Shown here one piece after another: positions 7,819-15,458 of a stretch of DNA of 64,000 nucleotides; the first letter of the stretch is position 1, and each line of letters begins with the position of its first letter. The position numbers and the translations under genes are program-made. The stretch is from Oscillospiraceae bacterium (lineage in GTDB: Bacteria; Bacillota; Clostridia; Oscillospirales; Ruminococcaceae), in contig JAAVIC010000013.1 in assembly GCA_014799385.1 (NCBI GenBank), positions 62,001-126,000 of the forward strand, given 5' to 3'. The notes under the pieces are model-generated. The model saw nothing but the letters and a program-made list of their open reading frames with translations, was not told the origin of the DNA and made no database searches.

Positions 7819-7953
7819 TCAGTGAGAGAGTCTTTTTCTGCCCTTTGCGCGGCGGCGTGCGAGAACCTTTCTGCCGTTCTTGGTAGCCATTCTCTTCATA
7901 AAGCCGTGCTCGTGCTTTCTCTGGAGCTTCTTGGGCTGGTAAGTTCTTTTCAT
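7819..7953 (-). CDS. rpmH: 50S ribosomal protein L34
   Basis: A 44-residue, highly basic protein starting [18 protein letters not shown] and ending GRKRLSH, the canonical L34 length and sequence. ATG at 7953 is preceded by AAGGAGGAAGA. It is first in the rpmH-rnpA-yidD-yidC-jag operon. In many Firmicutes it diverges directly from dnaA, but here dnaA lies about 49 kb away. Confidence 0.97.
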   Translation of the reverse strand: MKRTYQPKKLQRKHEHGFMKRMATKNGRKVLARRRAKGRKRLSH

Positions 7954-7957
7954 TTCT

Positions 7958-8105
7958 TCCTCCTTACTTTAATGGCAAATTTGGCAACGTTCACTTACAA
8001 ATGGAATTTCATTCCATTTGTAAGTGAACTCGCTAAGCATTCCCTCGCACCTACGGTGCTTCGGCAACGCTTGCGTGCCAAATTTGCACTTCATCCCGGT
8101 CGGTT
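7958..8105 (-). repeat. Palindromic leader element E, copy 3 (rpmH leader)
   Basis: On the minus strand the element opens near GATGAAGTGCAAATTTGG and closes with TTTGCCATTAAAGTAAGGAG, so its end carries the rpmH ribosome binding site. The outer arms GCAAATTTGGCA and TGCCAAATTTGC pair perfectly. Inside is a perfect 18-bp hairpin (7990-8007 with 8011-8028). Homologous elements with different but still pairing arms precede ilvE (30655-30837) and the zinc-ribbon gene (40459-40693). Confidence 0.7.
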
Positions 8106-8217
8106 GACAAGAATTTCTGCGCTTCACCTCGAAAAGTTGGCGCGGAATTTGACACACCAATTCGGGAATCTCCGCGTTTAGGCACAACTATCCCAACGCA
8201 GCTACTCATACTTAATT

Positions 8218-8246
8218 ATTATACCTCATAAACCACAACTTGTCAA
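8218..8246 (-). promoter_or_regulatory. Promoter of the rpmH operon
   Basis: Minus-strand TTGACA (8241-8246), 17 bp and TATAAT (8218-8223). It gives a leader of about 258 nt, most of it occupied by element E. Confidence 0.85.
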
Positions 8247-8329
8247 GGGGTTTTTGCAAATTATTCATATTTTTTAGGATTTCGATATACTACCGGTAAT
8301 TTTTATCGATAATATTGCAGATTGGGCGG

Positions 8330-8358
8330 TTGATTTTTTGAGGAATCCGTGTTATAAT
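8330..8358 (+). promoter_or_regulatory. Promoter of the coaX operon
   Basis: TTGATT (8330-8335), 17 bp and TATAAT (8353-8358) just before the membrane protein gene that is coupled to coaX. Confidence 0.75.
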
Positions 8359-8381
8359 ATATTGGGGAAGGGGTGAACACC

Positions 8382-8936
8382 TTGAACATCGAATCCATCG
8401 TGACGATATGCACATTCGCCGTTATGATTATGTTTTTTATCGTCCGCGCGGTTGTGGCTGTTGTTCGGGCGAAAAAGGCGGGAATCGTGCGCTTTATACG
8501 TCCGCATGAAACGGATTTTTTCGTGTTTGGGGTGATTATGCTTGCGGTTGCGGCAAGCGTTGCGATAAGTGAATTGACTCTCGCGTCACGTTATAACGCA
8601 TACATAACGGAATACCGCGAAACCGCTATTGACACCAACTCCGATTCGGATACCGAAATCGCGGATTTCACAAAAAAGAAACGCTCCGCAGGCGCGAACG
8701 GATTGCTGTACTCGGGAATGTTTACGATGATTCTTCTGATGACACTTACAAGCGGCGCTTTTATCACAAAAACAGGCATTCAGACGCTGCACAGCTTTTC
8801 ACAAGATGCATTTTCCGTAATGCTGAACGGCAAGCGGATTATCCTGTTTAATCCCAAAACAAAGCGGATATTGTTCAAGATTCGCGCGAACAGCGAGAAT
8901 CTGCAATTTTTTCAACCGGGGGAGTTACCTTTATGA
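8382..8936 (+). CDS. Hypothetical membrane protein upstream of coaX
   Basis: About 184 residues. Three membrane segments are visible: near residues 5-27 (TICTFAVMIMFFIVRAVVAVV), about 47-68 (FFVFGVIMLAVAASVAI) and about 108-128 (LLYSGMFTMILLMTLTSGAF). A short soluble C-terminal domain follows. I do not recognise the family. TTG at 8382 is favoured because AAGGGGTG lies about 6 nt upstream, though GTG at 8373 (187 residues) is also possible. Its stop overlaps the coaX start by ATGA, so the two are probably translated together. Confidence 0.7.
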   Translation: MNIESIVTICTFAVMIMFFIVRAVVAVVRAKKAGIVRFIRPHETDFFVFGVIMLAVAASVAISELTLASRYNAYITEYRETAIDTNSDSDTEIADFTKKKRSAGANGLLYSGMFTMILLMTLTSGAFITKTGIQTLHSFSQDAFSVMLNGKRIILFNPKTKRILFKIRANSENLQFFQPGELPL

Positions 8937-9706
8937 TACTTACGATAGATGTCGGCAATACCAATACCCAATTCGGAGGATTTAATGACGGCGGCGAGCT
9001 GGTTTTCGAGTCGAGAATCGCCACCGACCGTTTCCGTATGGCGGACGAATACGCGATTATGCTTGCGGATATTCTGCGGCTGTATAACGTTTCGGCGAAC
9101 GATATTTCCGGGGCAATTTTGGCTTCCGTGGTTATGCCCGTTACGGGGCAGCTTAAATCCGCCGTGGAGAAGGTGTGCGGCTGCCGTGTAATGACGGTAG
9201 GGCCCGGGCTGAAAACGGGTCTTAACATCAAAATCGAAGAACCCGCCTCGCTTGGCGCGGATCTTGCTGCCGTGGCGGTGGGCGCAAAAGAGAATTACCC
9301 GCTCCCCGCGATTGTGATTGATTTAGGCACGGCTACTAAAATTCTCGCGGTGGACAAATCCGGCGCGTTTATCGGCGGAATCATCGCTCCGGGCGTGAAA
9401 ATCTCCGCCGAGGCTCTCGCCGCAAAGACCGCCACACTCCCGCTCATCTCCGTTACGGACGAGCCGATAAAACGCGTGATCGGCACAAACACCATTGACT
9501 GTATGCGTTCGGGACTGCTGTACGGCGCGGCATTTATGCTTGACGGATTTGTAAAGCACTTCGAGCGTGAAATCGGCGAAAAGTGCACGGTTGTCGCCAC
9601 AGGCGGATTTTCGACCGCCATCAAGCCGCTCTGCGGAACGGATTTTATCCTTGACGAATACCTTATATTAAAGGGGCTGTACGCAATGTACAAGAAAAAC
9701 AGTTAA
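8933..9706 (+). CDS. coaX: Type III pantothenate kinase
   Basis: A 257-residue cytosolic enzyme that phosphorylates pantothenate, the first step of coenzyme A synthesis. Visible ASKHA-fold motifs are the N-terminal phosphate loop D-V-G-N-T-N (D6), the GADLAA segment, DLGTATK and the glycine-rich GGIIAPGVK. Length is standard for CoaX. The start overlaps the preceding gene by 4 nt. The following gene is an ECF transporter substrate subunit, which in this position is likely to import pantothenate. Confidence 0.95.
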   Translation: MILTIDVGNTNTQFGGFNDGGELVFESRIATDRFRMADEYAIMLADILRLYNVSANDISGAILASVVMPVTGQLKSAVEKVCGCRVMTVGPGLKTGLNIKIEEPASLGADLAAVAVGAKENYPLPAIVIDLGTATKILAVDKSGAFIGGIIAPGVKISAEALAAKTATLPLISVTDEPIKRVIGTNTIDCMRSGLLYGAAFMLDGFVKHFEREIGEKCTVVATGGFSTAIKPLCGTDFILDEYLILKGLYAMYKKNS

Positions 9707-9792
9707 ATTCAGGGGTCTGCGGGGGCTAACCCTCGTAAATATATACCCGCGGTACATCGGTACAGAACCGAGTGCCAGCAAAGGAGTTTCTT

Positions 9793-10410
9793 ATGGAGGA
9801 AACAAAAAAGACTTCGCGTTGGAACGCGAACAAGACACAGGCGGTCGTTATGCTCGGTCTGCTTACGGCAATCGTGATTGTGCTGCAAGCATTTTCGGTC
9901 GGCATACAGTTTGGGTATTTTAACGTGACATTCACGCTTATCCCAATCATCGTCGGTGCAGCACTATACGGCTGGAAAGCGGGGGCATGGCTTGGCGGCG
10001 TGTTCGGCGCAACAGTACTGATTTCCGGTCAAGCTGCGGGATTTATGACGCTTAATCCTGCGGGAACAATTATCACCGTCCTTCTTAAAGGCATTTTGGC
10101 GGGACTTGTTGCAGGACTTGTGTACAAGCTCATCTCGCGAAAGTCCGAATTAGCAGCAGTAATCACGGCAGGAATCGCAGCTCCCATCGTCAACACAGGA
10201 ATTTTCCTCTTGGGCTGCGTGGTGTTCTTCTTTAACGCTATGGCAGCAGGAGCCGCCGCCGAAGGATATTCCGGTGTGTTCTCTTACCTAATTCTTTTTA
10301 TGGTAGGCGGAAACTTCCCATTTGAGCTTGGTATAAATCTTGTTCTAAGCTCTGCCGCTGTTTACATCATTAAACTTGGCAAAAAGCTGATACGCTCCTC
10401 GGCAAAGTAA
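9793..10410 (+). CDS. panT: ECF transporter S component, probably pantothenate-specific
   Basis: A 205-residue integral membrane protein with about six hydrophobic segments and the short charged N-terminus typical of energy-coupling-factor substrate-binding subunits (VVMLGLLTAIVIVLQAF as first helix, then FNVTFTLIPIIVGAALYG). The shared EcfAA'T module is not in the window. Placement 86 nt behind coaX suggests pantothenate as substrate, an inference from context. ATG at 9793 is chosen because AAGGAG is 6 nt upstream. A strong terminator follows. Confidence 0.75.
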   Translation: MEETKKTSRWNANKTQAVVMLGLLTAIVIVLQAFSVGIQFGYFNVTFTLIPIIVGAALYGWKAGAWLGGVFGATVLISGQAAGFMTLNPAGTIITVLLKGILAGLVAGLVYKLISRKSELAAVITAGIAAPIVNTGIFLLGCVVFFFNAMAAGAAAEGYSGVFSYLILFMVGGNFPFELGINLVLSSAAVYIIKLGKKLIRSSAK

Positions 10411-10425
10411 TAACAAAATAAAACA

Positions 10426-10460
10426 AATCGGCATTTCCGCTTTGGAAATGCCGATTTTTT
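10426..10460 (+). terminator. Terminator after the ECF S component gene
   Basis: Perfect 13-bp hairpin AATCGGCATTTCC/GGAAATGCCGATT followed by TTTT. Confidence 0.92.
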
Positions 10461-10504
10461 GTCGCATAAATAAAGGTTTATATTCCATGATTACTGTAAC
10501 TTCC

Positions 10505-10732
10505 TTACTCGTCAAGGAACTTATAAGGCGGCACGTCCAGAACCTTGGCAATATCAAATAACGTGTCAAGCGAGATTGTGCGGTTTATATTCGGTGCTTC
10601 GACCGCGCCGATAAACGCGGTGCTTTTTCCTATTTTCTCAGCGAGCTGATCCTGTGTAAGCTCACGCAGCTTACGATAATATCCTATTTTCAAACCTACT
10701 CTTCTGTACAGTCCGTAATACTCTTCTTTCAT
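10505..10732 (-). CDS. XRE-family regulator, 75 residues
   Basis: A single helix-turn-helix domain of the Cro/CI type: LKIGYYRKLRELTQDQLAEKIGKSTAFIGAVE, then SLDTLFDIAKVLDVP. There is almost nothing outside the HTH, so it is probably a small dimeric repressor. Its ATG overlaps the stop of the upstream HTH gene by 4 nt. With that partner it forms a two-gene operon divergent from the SLOG gene, and a triple operator-like repeat lies between. Confidence 0.88.
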   Translation of the reverse strand: MKEEYYGLYRRVGLKIGYYRKLRELTQDQLAEKIGKSTAFIGAVEAPNINRTISLDTLFDIAKVLDVPPYKFLDE

Positions 10733-10929
10733 AATTTTTCGTATTTCACTATATCCTCAATTTTACAGTCCAATATCCCGCATAGGTCATCAAGCAACTG
10801 GGTAGTAACGCCCAGATTATGCCGCAAACGGTGGATTGTACTGCTGCTGATGTGGTATTTATTTATCAGGGTGTATGTCGAAATACCCTTTTGTTTCATC
10901 GTTTCCCATAACGGGGTATATACAATCAT
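10729..10929 (-). CDS. XRE-family regulator, 66 residues (YozG-like)
   Basis: A minimal HTH protein: MKQKGISTYTLINKYHISSSTIHRLRHN followed by LDDLCGILDCKIEDIVKYE, the Cro-like form common as small clostridial regulators. It is first of the two-gene operon reading away from the SLOG gene. The two tandem regulators probably control the divergent promoter at 10970-10998, perhaps as heteromers, which is inferred from placement alone. Confidence 0.87.
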   Translation of the reverse strand: MIVYTPLWETMKQKGISTYTLINKYHISSSTIHRLRHNLGVTTQLLDDLCGILDCKIEDIVKYEKL

Positions 10930-10963
10930 TATTTATCACCTGATTATATTATAAAATATAATT

Positions 10964-10998
10964 GACTACTTGAAAATAGTCGTATTTTAGACTATAAT
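10964..10998 (+). promoter_or_regulatory. Promoter of the SLOG gene with three phased operator half-sites
   Basis: TTGAAA (10970-10975), 17 bp and TATAAT (10993-10998). Half-sites GACTA (10964), TAGTC (10977) and GACTA (10990) start exactly 13 bp apart and overlap the -35, spacer and -10. They are plausible binding sites for the divergent XRE proteins. Confidence 0.65.
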
Positions 10999-11019
10999 AT
11001 TTATAAGGAGATGATAATT

Positions 11020-11472
11020 ATGGATATTTTTACGGTTAGCCTGTTCGGTCATCGGCAAATAACAAAGCCGCTCGATATAGAGGCGGCTCTTGTTAAGGAA
11101 GTTAGTTTGCTTATCCGCACAAAGGAGTATGTTGAGTTCCTTATCGGAAGAAACGGGGAATTTGACTTTCTTGCGGCGTCATTGATACGGCAAACACAAA
11201 AGGAACTTGATTTCGGCAACAGCGCGTTGGTTCTTGTTTTACCGAACGCAGTCAAAAAAATCACCGACCTTGAGCGGTATTATGATGAGATTGAGTTTCT
11301 CCGTGGGGACTGCCATTTCAAAGCCGCTCTCCAATCGCGAAACCGCATAATGGTTGACCGCTCGGACTTGGTAATTTGCTGTATCGAACATCAGAGCGGG
11401 GGAGCGTTTCAAACAATTAAATACGCGAAAAATCAACATAAAACGATTATAAATCTCGCAGAGGGAAAATAA
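11020..11472 (+). CDS. SLOG-fold nucleotide-binding protein (DUF1273/YpsA-like)
   Basis: A 150-residue protein with a Rossmann-like SLOG layout: an opening strand and FGHRQI motif, FLIGRNGEFDFLAASLIRQ in the middle, a DLVICCIEHQSGGAFQTIKYAK segment where the glycines would bind phosphate, and a closing strand KTIINLAEG. SLOG proteins bind nucleotides or nucleotide-derived signals and occur in defence, competence and cell-division contexts. ATG at 11020 lies 7 nt after AAGGAG. Its last codons and its terminator are present again at 12821-12883. Confidence 0.8.
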   Translation: MDIFTVSLFGHRQITKPLDIEAALVKEVSLLIRTKEYVEFLIGRNGEFDFLAASLIRQTQKELDFGNSALVLVLPNAVKKITDLERYYDEIEFLRGDCHFKAALQSRNRIMVDRSDLVICCIEHQSGGAFQTIKYAKNQHKTIINLAEGK

Positions 11473-11500
11473 AAATCCCGCTCCAATCGGAGCGGGATTT
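11438..11500 (+). repeat. Gene-tail repeat, copy 1 (3' end and terminator of the SLOG gene)
   Basis: A 63-nt stretch covering the last codons of the SLOG gene, its TAA and its terminator hairpin (ATCCCGCTCC/GGAGCGGGAT) is 62/63 identical to 12821-12883. The 1.3 kb between the copies holds two accessory genes on the opposite strand. Confidence 0.95.
11476..11500 (+). terminator. SLOG gene terminator
   Basis: Perfect 10-12 bp hairpin AAATCCCGCTCC/GGAGCGGGATTT with an AATC loop. Confidence 0.85.
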
Positions 11501-11538
11501 ATGTACATCTCCGGCTGCTGAAAAGCCGGACATTTTGC

Positions 11539-12078
11539 TTATTCGCTTTCGGGGAGAGATGTGCCGCAGTAGATGTAAAAGGGCGGCTCTGTGCCAATTG
11601 TGTTTTCGTCTTTCATATGAGGACCAAGGGCGGAACCATCAAATCCGTTTGAAGCAATTTCTTCAGGCGAAGGCAATGTTACTAACTTAACATAAATATC
11701 CAGCCGATCGTATTTCACAGGGGTAAACGGAGTATTGGTACGTTCTTCAATAGCGTCCTCAACCGAGCGGCTAATAAACTCCTCATACTCAGATGTCCCC
11801 TTTTCTGGATATGATACACCTTCAATCGGCTCACGGCTGCGAAAATCCTTCTCCCAGTCATATCCCACAAGGGTGAATTTACCGTCTTTTATAAAGTAGT
11901 AGCTCCCATCGCCCGAATCGGAGAGGTAGTAGCCCTCCTTAACCACGCTGTAATCAACAATTTGGTAGTCGGGTGTGTTTATTTCGTCAAGTTTGCCATT
12001 ATTTCCGAATATACCCGAACAGCCGCATAGACAGGAGATTCCAAGAATAATTGCTAAAAATTTTGCTTGTTTTTTCAT
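11539..12078 (-). CDS. Putative lipoprotein, 179 residues
   Basis: The N-terminus is a lipoprotein signal: MKKQAKFLAIILGIS then a lipobox LCGC with the lipidated cysteine near residue 20. The mature part is acidic, with DSGDGSYYFIKDGKFTLVGYDWEK and a C-terminal FYIYCGTSLPE. I do not recognise the family. It lies 26 nt downstream of a secreted hypothetical gene and is expected to be co-transcribed from the promoter at 12645-12673. The pair forms the cargo between the two copies of the SLOG gene tail. Confidence 0.75.
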   Translation of the reverse strand: MKKQAKFLAIILGISCLCGCSGIFGNNGKLDEINTPDYQIVDYSVVKEGYYLSDSGDGSYYFIKDGKFTLVGYDWEKDFRSREPIEGVSYPEKGTSEYEEFISRSVEDAIEERTNTPFTPVKYDRLDIYVKLVTLPSPEEIASNGFDGSALGPHMKDENTIGTEPPFYIYCGTSLPESE

Positions 12079-12104
12079 TATATTACCTCCATAAGCCTAT
12101 AAAT

Positions 12105-12548
12105 TCATAGATCTTTCCAGTATGTAAAATTATATGCAGTAATGTAACGTCTTAGCGGCGCATAAGGTTCATCTCTTTCATCTACCTCCCCGGTTACTAC
12201 CAGTGGATCATCTCTTGCCGGTAGTTTTGTTGCACCGTTGGCGTTTACATAAACGTATTGCGTTGGGGTATAGTCAACAGTAAATTTTGATATGTTGATG
12301 CTACACACTTGAGTATAGCTTGTGGTGACATATGGATGGGTTCTTAAGGGTTTCTCATGATAAAAATTCTCCAATTTGCACCCACTACTGTCAATTATAA
12401 TCTTGCCATCACTCGGATTATAGTTTTTATATGTGCCATAATAGCGCGGATTCACAACATCGCCGGTACCTTGCGTTGAAATCGGCGCAGTTGCCATATT
12501 GACCGCCATAAATCCCGACAAAGCTCTTAAAACCAATGAATTTAACAT
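12105..12548 (-). CDS. Secreted hypothetical protein, 147 residues
   Basis: The start at 12548 is used because AAAGGAA lies upstream. This gives an N-terminus MLNSLVLRALSGFMAVNMATAPI, a short probable signal sequence. The exported part is rich in Tyr, Asn and Thr with beta character (VTTSYTQVCSINISKFTVDYTPTQYVYVN) and two cysteines that could pair. The family is unknown. A consensus promoter stands about 100 nt upstream, and the lipoprotein gene follows 26 nt downstream. Confidence 0.65.
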   Translation of the reverse strand: MLNSLVLRALSGFMAVNMATAPISTQGTGDVVNPRYYGTYKNYNPSDGKIIIDSSGCKLENFYHEKPLRTHPYVTTSYTQVCSINISKFTVDYTPTQYVYVNANGATKLPARDDPLVVTGEVDERDEPYAPLRRYITAYNFTYWKDL

Positions 12549-12644
12549 AGTAACACATTCCTTTCTAAAATTGTTTTGTATTTTCATTATAGGCAAAACC
12601 GAGCATATGATTGTCCGCCATTAAACAATCTCACCTATTAATTT

Positions 12645-12673
12645 AGTATAGCATTCTTGAATATATTTGTCAA
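12645..12673 (-). promoter_or_regulatory. Promoter of the secreted-protein/lipoprotein operon
   Basis: Minus-strand TTGACA (12668-12673), 17 bp and TATACT (12645-12650). Confidence 0.75.
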
Positions 12674-12820
12674 TACCATTTTCGCGTGCTTTGCGCAAGA
12701 TGTAGAAATCCTGCGTGAACGGTAAGAAAATCTGGTTTTTCACCAAAATACAGCACTATTTTTTGTGTAATTTCACAATTGTACGGTGTTGCCATAACAC
12801 GCTTAGAACAAAAACCGAAT

Positions 12821-12883
12821 ATAAAACAATTATAAATCTCGCAGAGGGAAAATAAAAATCCCGCTCCAATCGGAGCGGGATTT
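12821..12883 (+). pseudogene. Gene-tail repeat, copy 2 (remnant of a SLOG gene 3' end plus terminator)
   Basis: These 63 nt match 11438-11500 at 62 positions. They encode K-T-I-I-N-L-A-E-G-K-stop and the same hairpin. The bases just upstream still resemble the SLOG reading frame weakly (TKTEYKT against AKNQHKT), suggesting the copy came from a diverged allele and not from a clean duplication. The hairpin also serves as terminator for rpsI reading from the other side. Confidence 0.8.
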
Positions 12884-12903
12884 TGTATTGCATAGAATAG
12901 AAA

Positions 12904-13302
12904 TCAACGCTTGGAGAACTGGGGAGCACGTCTTGCAGCCTTCAAGCCGTACTTCTTTCTTTCCTTCATTCTCGGGTCACGAGTGAGGAATCCCGCCTTC
13001 TTGAGAACGGGGCGAAGCTCGTCGGAGTACTGGAGCAGCGCTCTGGACAAACCGTGACGGATCGCGCCCGCCTGACCGGTAACACCGCCGCCCTCAACAG
13101 TGCAAACGATGTCGAACTTCTCCATCAAATCGGTAAGAGCCAGCGGCTGACGAACGATCAGCTTGAGGGTATCAAGACCGAAATATTCATCGATATTTCT
13201 TCCGTTGATGGTGATAGAGCCGGAACCGGGGTAAACTCTTACACGAGCGACAGAGTGCTTTCTTCTGCCCGTGCCATAGTAGTAAGGTTTAGATTCGTAC
13301 AT
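12904..13302 (-). CDS. rpsI: 30S ribosomal protein S9
   Basis: A 132-residue S9. Its hallmarks are [21 protein letters not shown] at the N-terminus, the [13 protein letters not shown] block, [19 protein letters not shown], and the C-terminal tail [24 protein letters not shown], whose last residues reach the ribosomal P site. It follows rplM by 12 nt, the universal L13-S9 operon. Confidence 0.97.
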   Translation of the reverse strand: MYESKPYYYGTGRRKHSVARVRVYPGSGSITINGRNIDEYFGLDTLKLIVRQPLALTDLMEKFDIVCTVEGGGVTGQAGAIRHGLSRALLQYSDELRPVLKKAGFLTRDPRMKERKKYGLKAARRAPQFSKR

Positions 13303-13314
13303 AAAAAGCCCTCC

Positions 13315-13743
13315 TTAAAACTTGTATTCAACGGGCTTCTGAGCCGCGTTGTTATGCTCTGCACCCGCATAGCAGCGAAGTCTTGTGAGAGCCTTTCTTC
13401 CCAAAGTGTTGTTAGGCAGCATTCCGTTGATTGCGAGAGTCATCGCCTTCTCGGGATTTTCGCGCATCAGCTTGTCGTAGCCTACCTCTTTGAGGTGACC
13501 GATCCAGCCGGTGTGCCATCTGTAAACCTTGTTCTGCAGCTTCTTGCCGGTGAGAACAGCCTTAGAGCAGTTGATGATGATTACATGATCGCCGCAGTCC
13601 ACATGAGGAGTGAACGTAGGCTTGTGCTTGCCTCTGAGCAGGTGAGCCGCCATTGCAGCCACGCGTCCGAGCGGCTTGTCAGCAGCGTCAAGGACGTACC
13701 ATGTGCGCTCAACTTCTGCGGGCTTTGCCATATAAGTTGACAT
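13315..13743 (-). CDS. rplM: 50S ribosomal protein L13
   Basis: A 142-residue L13 of standard length. Motifs include the N-terminal ERTWYVLDAADKPLGRVA, then DHVIIINCSKAVLTGKK and GMLPNNTLGRKALTRLRCYAG. L13 is an early assembly protein of the large subunit. ATG at 13743 is preceded by AGGAGG. A candidate L13 autoregulatory leader and a consensus promoter lie directly upstream. Confidence 0.97.
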   Translation of the reverse strand: MSTYMAKPAEVERTWYVLDAADKPLGRVAAMAAHLLRGKHKPTFTPHVDCGDHVIIINCSKAVLTGKKLQNKVYRWHTGWIGHLKEVGYDKLMRENPEKAMTLAINGMLPNNTLGRKALTRLRCYAGAEHNNAAQKPVEYKF

Positions 13744-13764
13744 ATTTTTATCCTCCTGTTAGTT

Positions 13765-13800
13765 TTGGAATTTCGCGTTCCGATAAAACGCAAAATATAA
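13765..13800 (-). promoter_or_regulatory. Candidate L13 ribosomal leader
   Basis: Between the promoter and the rplM ribosome binding site, the minus strand forms a short hairpin, TTTGCGTT with AACGCGAAA around TTATCGG. Short L13 leader hairpins in this position are known in Firmicutes. The match is by position and shape only. Confidence 0.4.
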
Positions 13801-13819
13801 ATTATTAACAACATTTGTT

Positions 13820-13848
13820 ATTATACCACGATTTTTCCGATTTGTCAA
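13820..13848 (-). promoter_or_regulatory. Promoter of rplM-rpsI
   Basis: Minus-strand TTGACA (13843-13848), 17 bp and TATAAT (13820-13825). The rest of 13849-14065 has no recognisable gene. Confidence 0.85.
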
Positions 13849-14065
13849 GGGATTTTTACGCCGAATTTGAAATATATCCCGATTTCTCACCGATTCTCTG
13901 TAAATCGCTCTGTTTTTCTCATTTTCTTGAAGTTCATTTCATTTTCTGACACAGCGTTACAAAACGGAGAATACGCGAGAAAACTAATGAACATGTCATA
14001 ATAGCGGAGATATTTTACCGATTCGGCGGTTTTTAGCATTATCGGAAACAACAATTTATTGCATC

Positions 14066-14094
14066 TTGACAAAAGCGGTCATCAGATGTATAAT
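14066..14094 (+). promoter_or_regulatory. Promoter of the transglutaminase-like gene
   Basis: TTGACA (14066-14071), 17 bp and TATAAT (14089-14094). Confidence 0.85.
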
Positions 14095-14135
14095 ATAACA
14101 AGGAAAACGATTGGCAAGAACTGCGAGGGAGACAT

Positions 14136-15194
14136 ATGAAAGTCATAATATTTATTGCCGCGGTTTTGGCGGCTTTGATGTTGTTTGTGCACCCTATGGA
14201 ATGCGCGGCTTCCACGGCAAGTACATCACTGCCGGAAAAATATCTTAAGGGAAACGAGCTGGAGCTTTACCGCGAGGTACTGAAAAATATTACCGCGATA
14301 GCCGAGGGCAGACAAAATGCGGAAGCGTTTTACATAAACGTATCCAAACCTTTCGCCAATATGCAGAGCTATGAAGAGGCTATTGAAAAGGTTATGTTTT
14401 TTATACACAACTACGCTCCCGAATATATTTATTGGAGCGACAGCAAAGGATACCTCGTTTATGATAATACATTATGCGGGATAGTTTACGGTGTTTCCCC
14501 TGCGTTTCAGGAGAGCGGAAGCGAATACAAAATCAAGAAGAATATCATTAATGACGCCAAAGAAGCGTTATCAAACGCAAAAGAAATCGTTGAAAAATAT
14601 CAAGAAAAGAGCGACTATGAAAAGGTTTTCGGCTATGCCGAGGAGATATGCGCCCTTACCGATTACAATTACGCGGCGGTGGAGGGCGATGCCAGATTGG
14701 AAAACTACGGTCCGTGGAATATGGTGTATGTTTTCGACCGCGACACTTCAACCAACGTTGTCTGCGCCGGATATGCCAGAGCTTTTCAGTATCTTTGCAG
14801 CCTGGGCGGGATTGAGTGCCATTATGTTACGGGGACTGTATCCGATGGGGGAGGTCACGCGTGGAATATCGTTGTGATTGACGGAGAAAATTACTTTGTT
14901 GACCTGACCGCGTGCGACAGCTACTCCGACCGCGATATAGCGCGGTATCACCCGTATGTTATGAACAGCGTAAAATCCAGCACGGAGAAAGGCTTTGTAA
15001 GGTACTTTTCTCAAGCCGGAAATCAAAGTATCCGCTCATATACATATCACGAGGGCGAGATGAAATACCTCCCGGAGAGCTTGCGTATTCTCACTACAAA
15101 AGAGTATTCCGGAGTGTCGCTCTATGTTGTTATTGTTACTGCTTTTACTCTGGCAGCGGGAACGGCGCTTTTTCTCATTAAGCTGAAAATATAA
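14136..15194 (+). CDS. Secreted, membrane-anchored transglutaminase-like protein
   Basis: A 352-residue protein with a signal sequence (MKVIIFIAAVLAALMLFVHP) and a C-terminal membrane helix (VSLYVVIVTAFTLAAGTALFLI). The outer part holds a transglutaminase-like cysteine protease fold: the catalytic cysteine in TNVVCAGYARAFQYLC (about 217), the histidine in GGGHAWNIVVI and the aspartate in YFVDLTACD, complete in order and spacing. Such proteins act at the cell wall or on secreted proteins. It has its own promoter and terminator and so is a single-gene unit. Confidence 0.85.
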   Translation: MKVIIFIAAVLAALMLFVHPMECAASTASTSLPEKYLKGNELELYREVLKNITAIAEGRQNAEAFYINVSKPFANMQSYEEAIEKVMFFIHNYAPEYIYWSDSKGYLVYDNTLCGIVYGVSPAFQESGSEYKIKKNIINDAKEALSNAKEIVEKYQEKSDYEKVFGYAEEICALTDYNYAAVEGDARLENYGPWNMVYVFDRDTSTNVVCAGYARAFQYLCSLGGIECHYVTGTVSDGGGHAWNIVVIDGENYFVDLTACDSYSDRDIARYHPYVMNSVKSSTEKGFVRYFSQAGNQSIRSYTYHEGEMKYLPESLRILTTKEYSGVSLYVVIVTAFTLAAGTALFLIKLKI

Positions 15195-15216
15195 TGATGC
15201 TGATATTATGTACAAA

Positions 15217-15244
15217 AAACGTCCGACTTTTCAGCCGGACGTTT
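15217..15244 (+). terminator. Terminator of the transglutaminase-like gene
   Basis: Hairpin AACGTCCG/CGGACGTT with a loop of about ten bases (ACTTTTCAGC), followed by TTCAG; preceded by an A run. Confidence 0.75.
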
Positions 15245-15438
15245 CAGACTGTTGATAAACCCTCGCACCGCCCCACCGCAAAGCGGCGGGGCTTACTTCG
15301 TCAACCGCACGGCGGCAGCCACAAAGGCTAGCCGCCGTGCGTAGGTTGACCGCAAAGCGGTCATTCGTCCTCGTCTGCGAGTGTTTCTCGACAGTCTGAG
15401 AAATGCGAGTAAAAAAGGCTTTTTCTACAAAATGAAAG
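15245..15438. repeat. Dispersed palindromic repeat R2, copy a
   Basis: It starts CAGACTGTTGATAAACCCTC and ends near GACAGTCTGAGAAATGCGAG plus CTTTTTCTACAAAATGAAA. Outer arms CAGACTG/CAGTCTG and CTCGCA/TGCGAG pair, and inner GC-rich hairpins differ between copies. Copies b and c lie at 37976-38138 and 38206-38275. The interval 15195-15458 holds this element and no gene. Confidence 0.8.
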
Positions 15439-15458
15439 ACCGTAAATACGGTCTAATA

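Noticed and set aside
12670-12795. 41-codon frame on the minus strand (MATPYNCEITQKIV..)
   Set aside because: No ribosome binding site, and it runs into the promoter of the secreted-protein gene; more likely a decayed fragment or chance.
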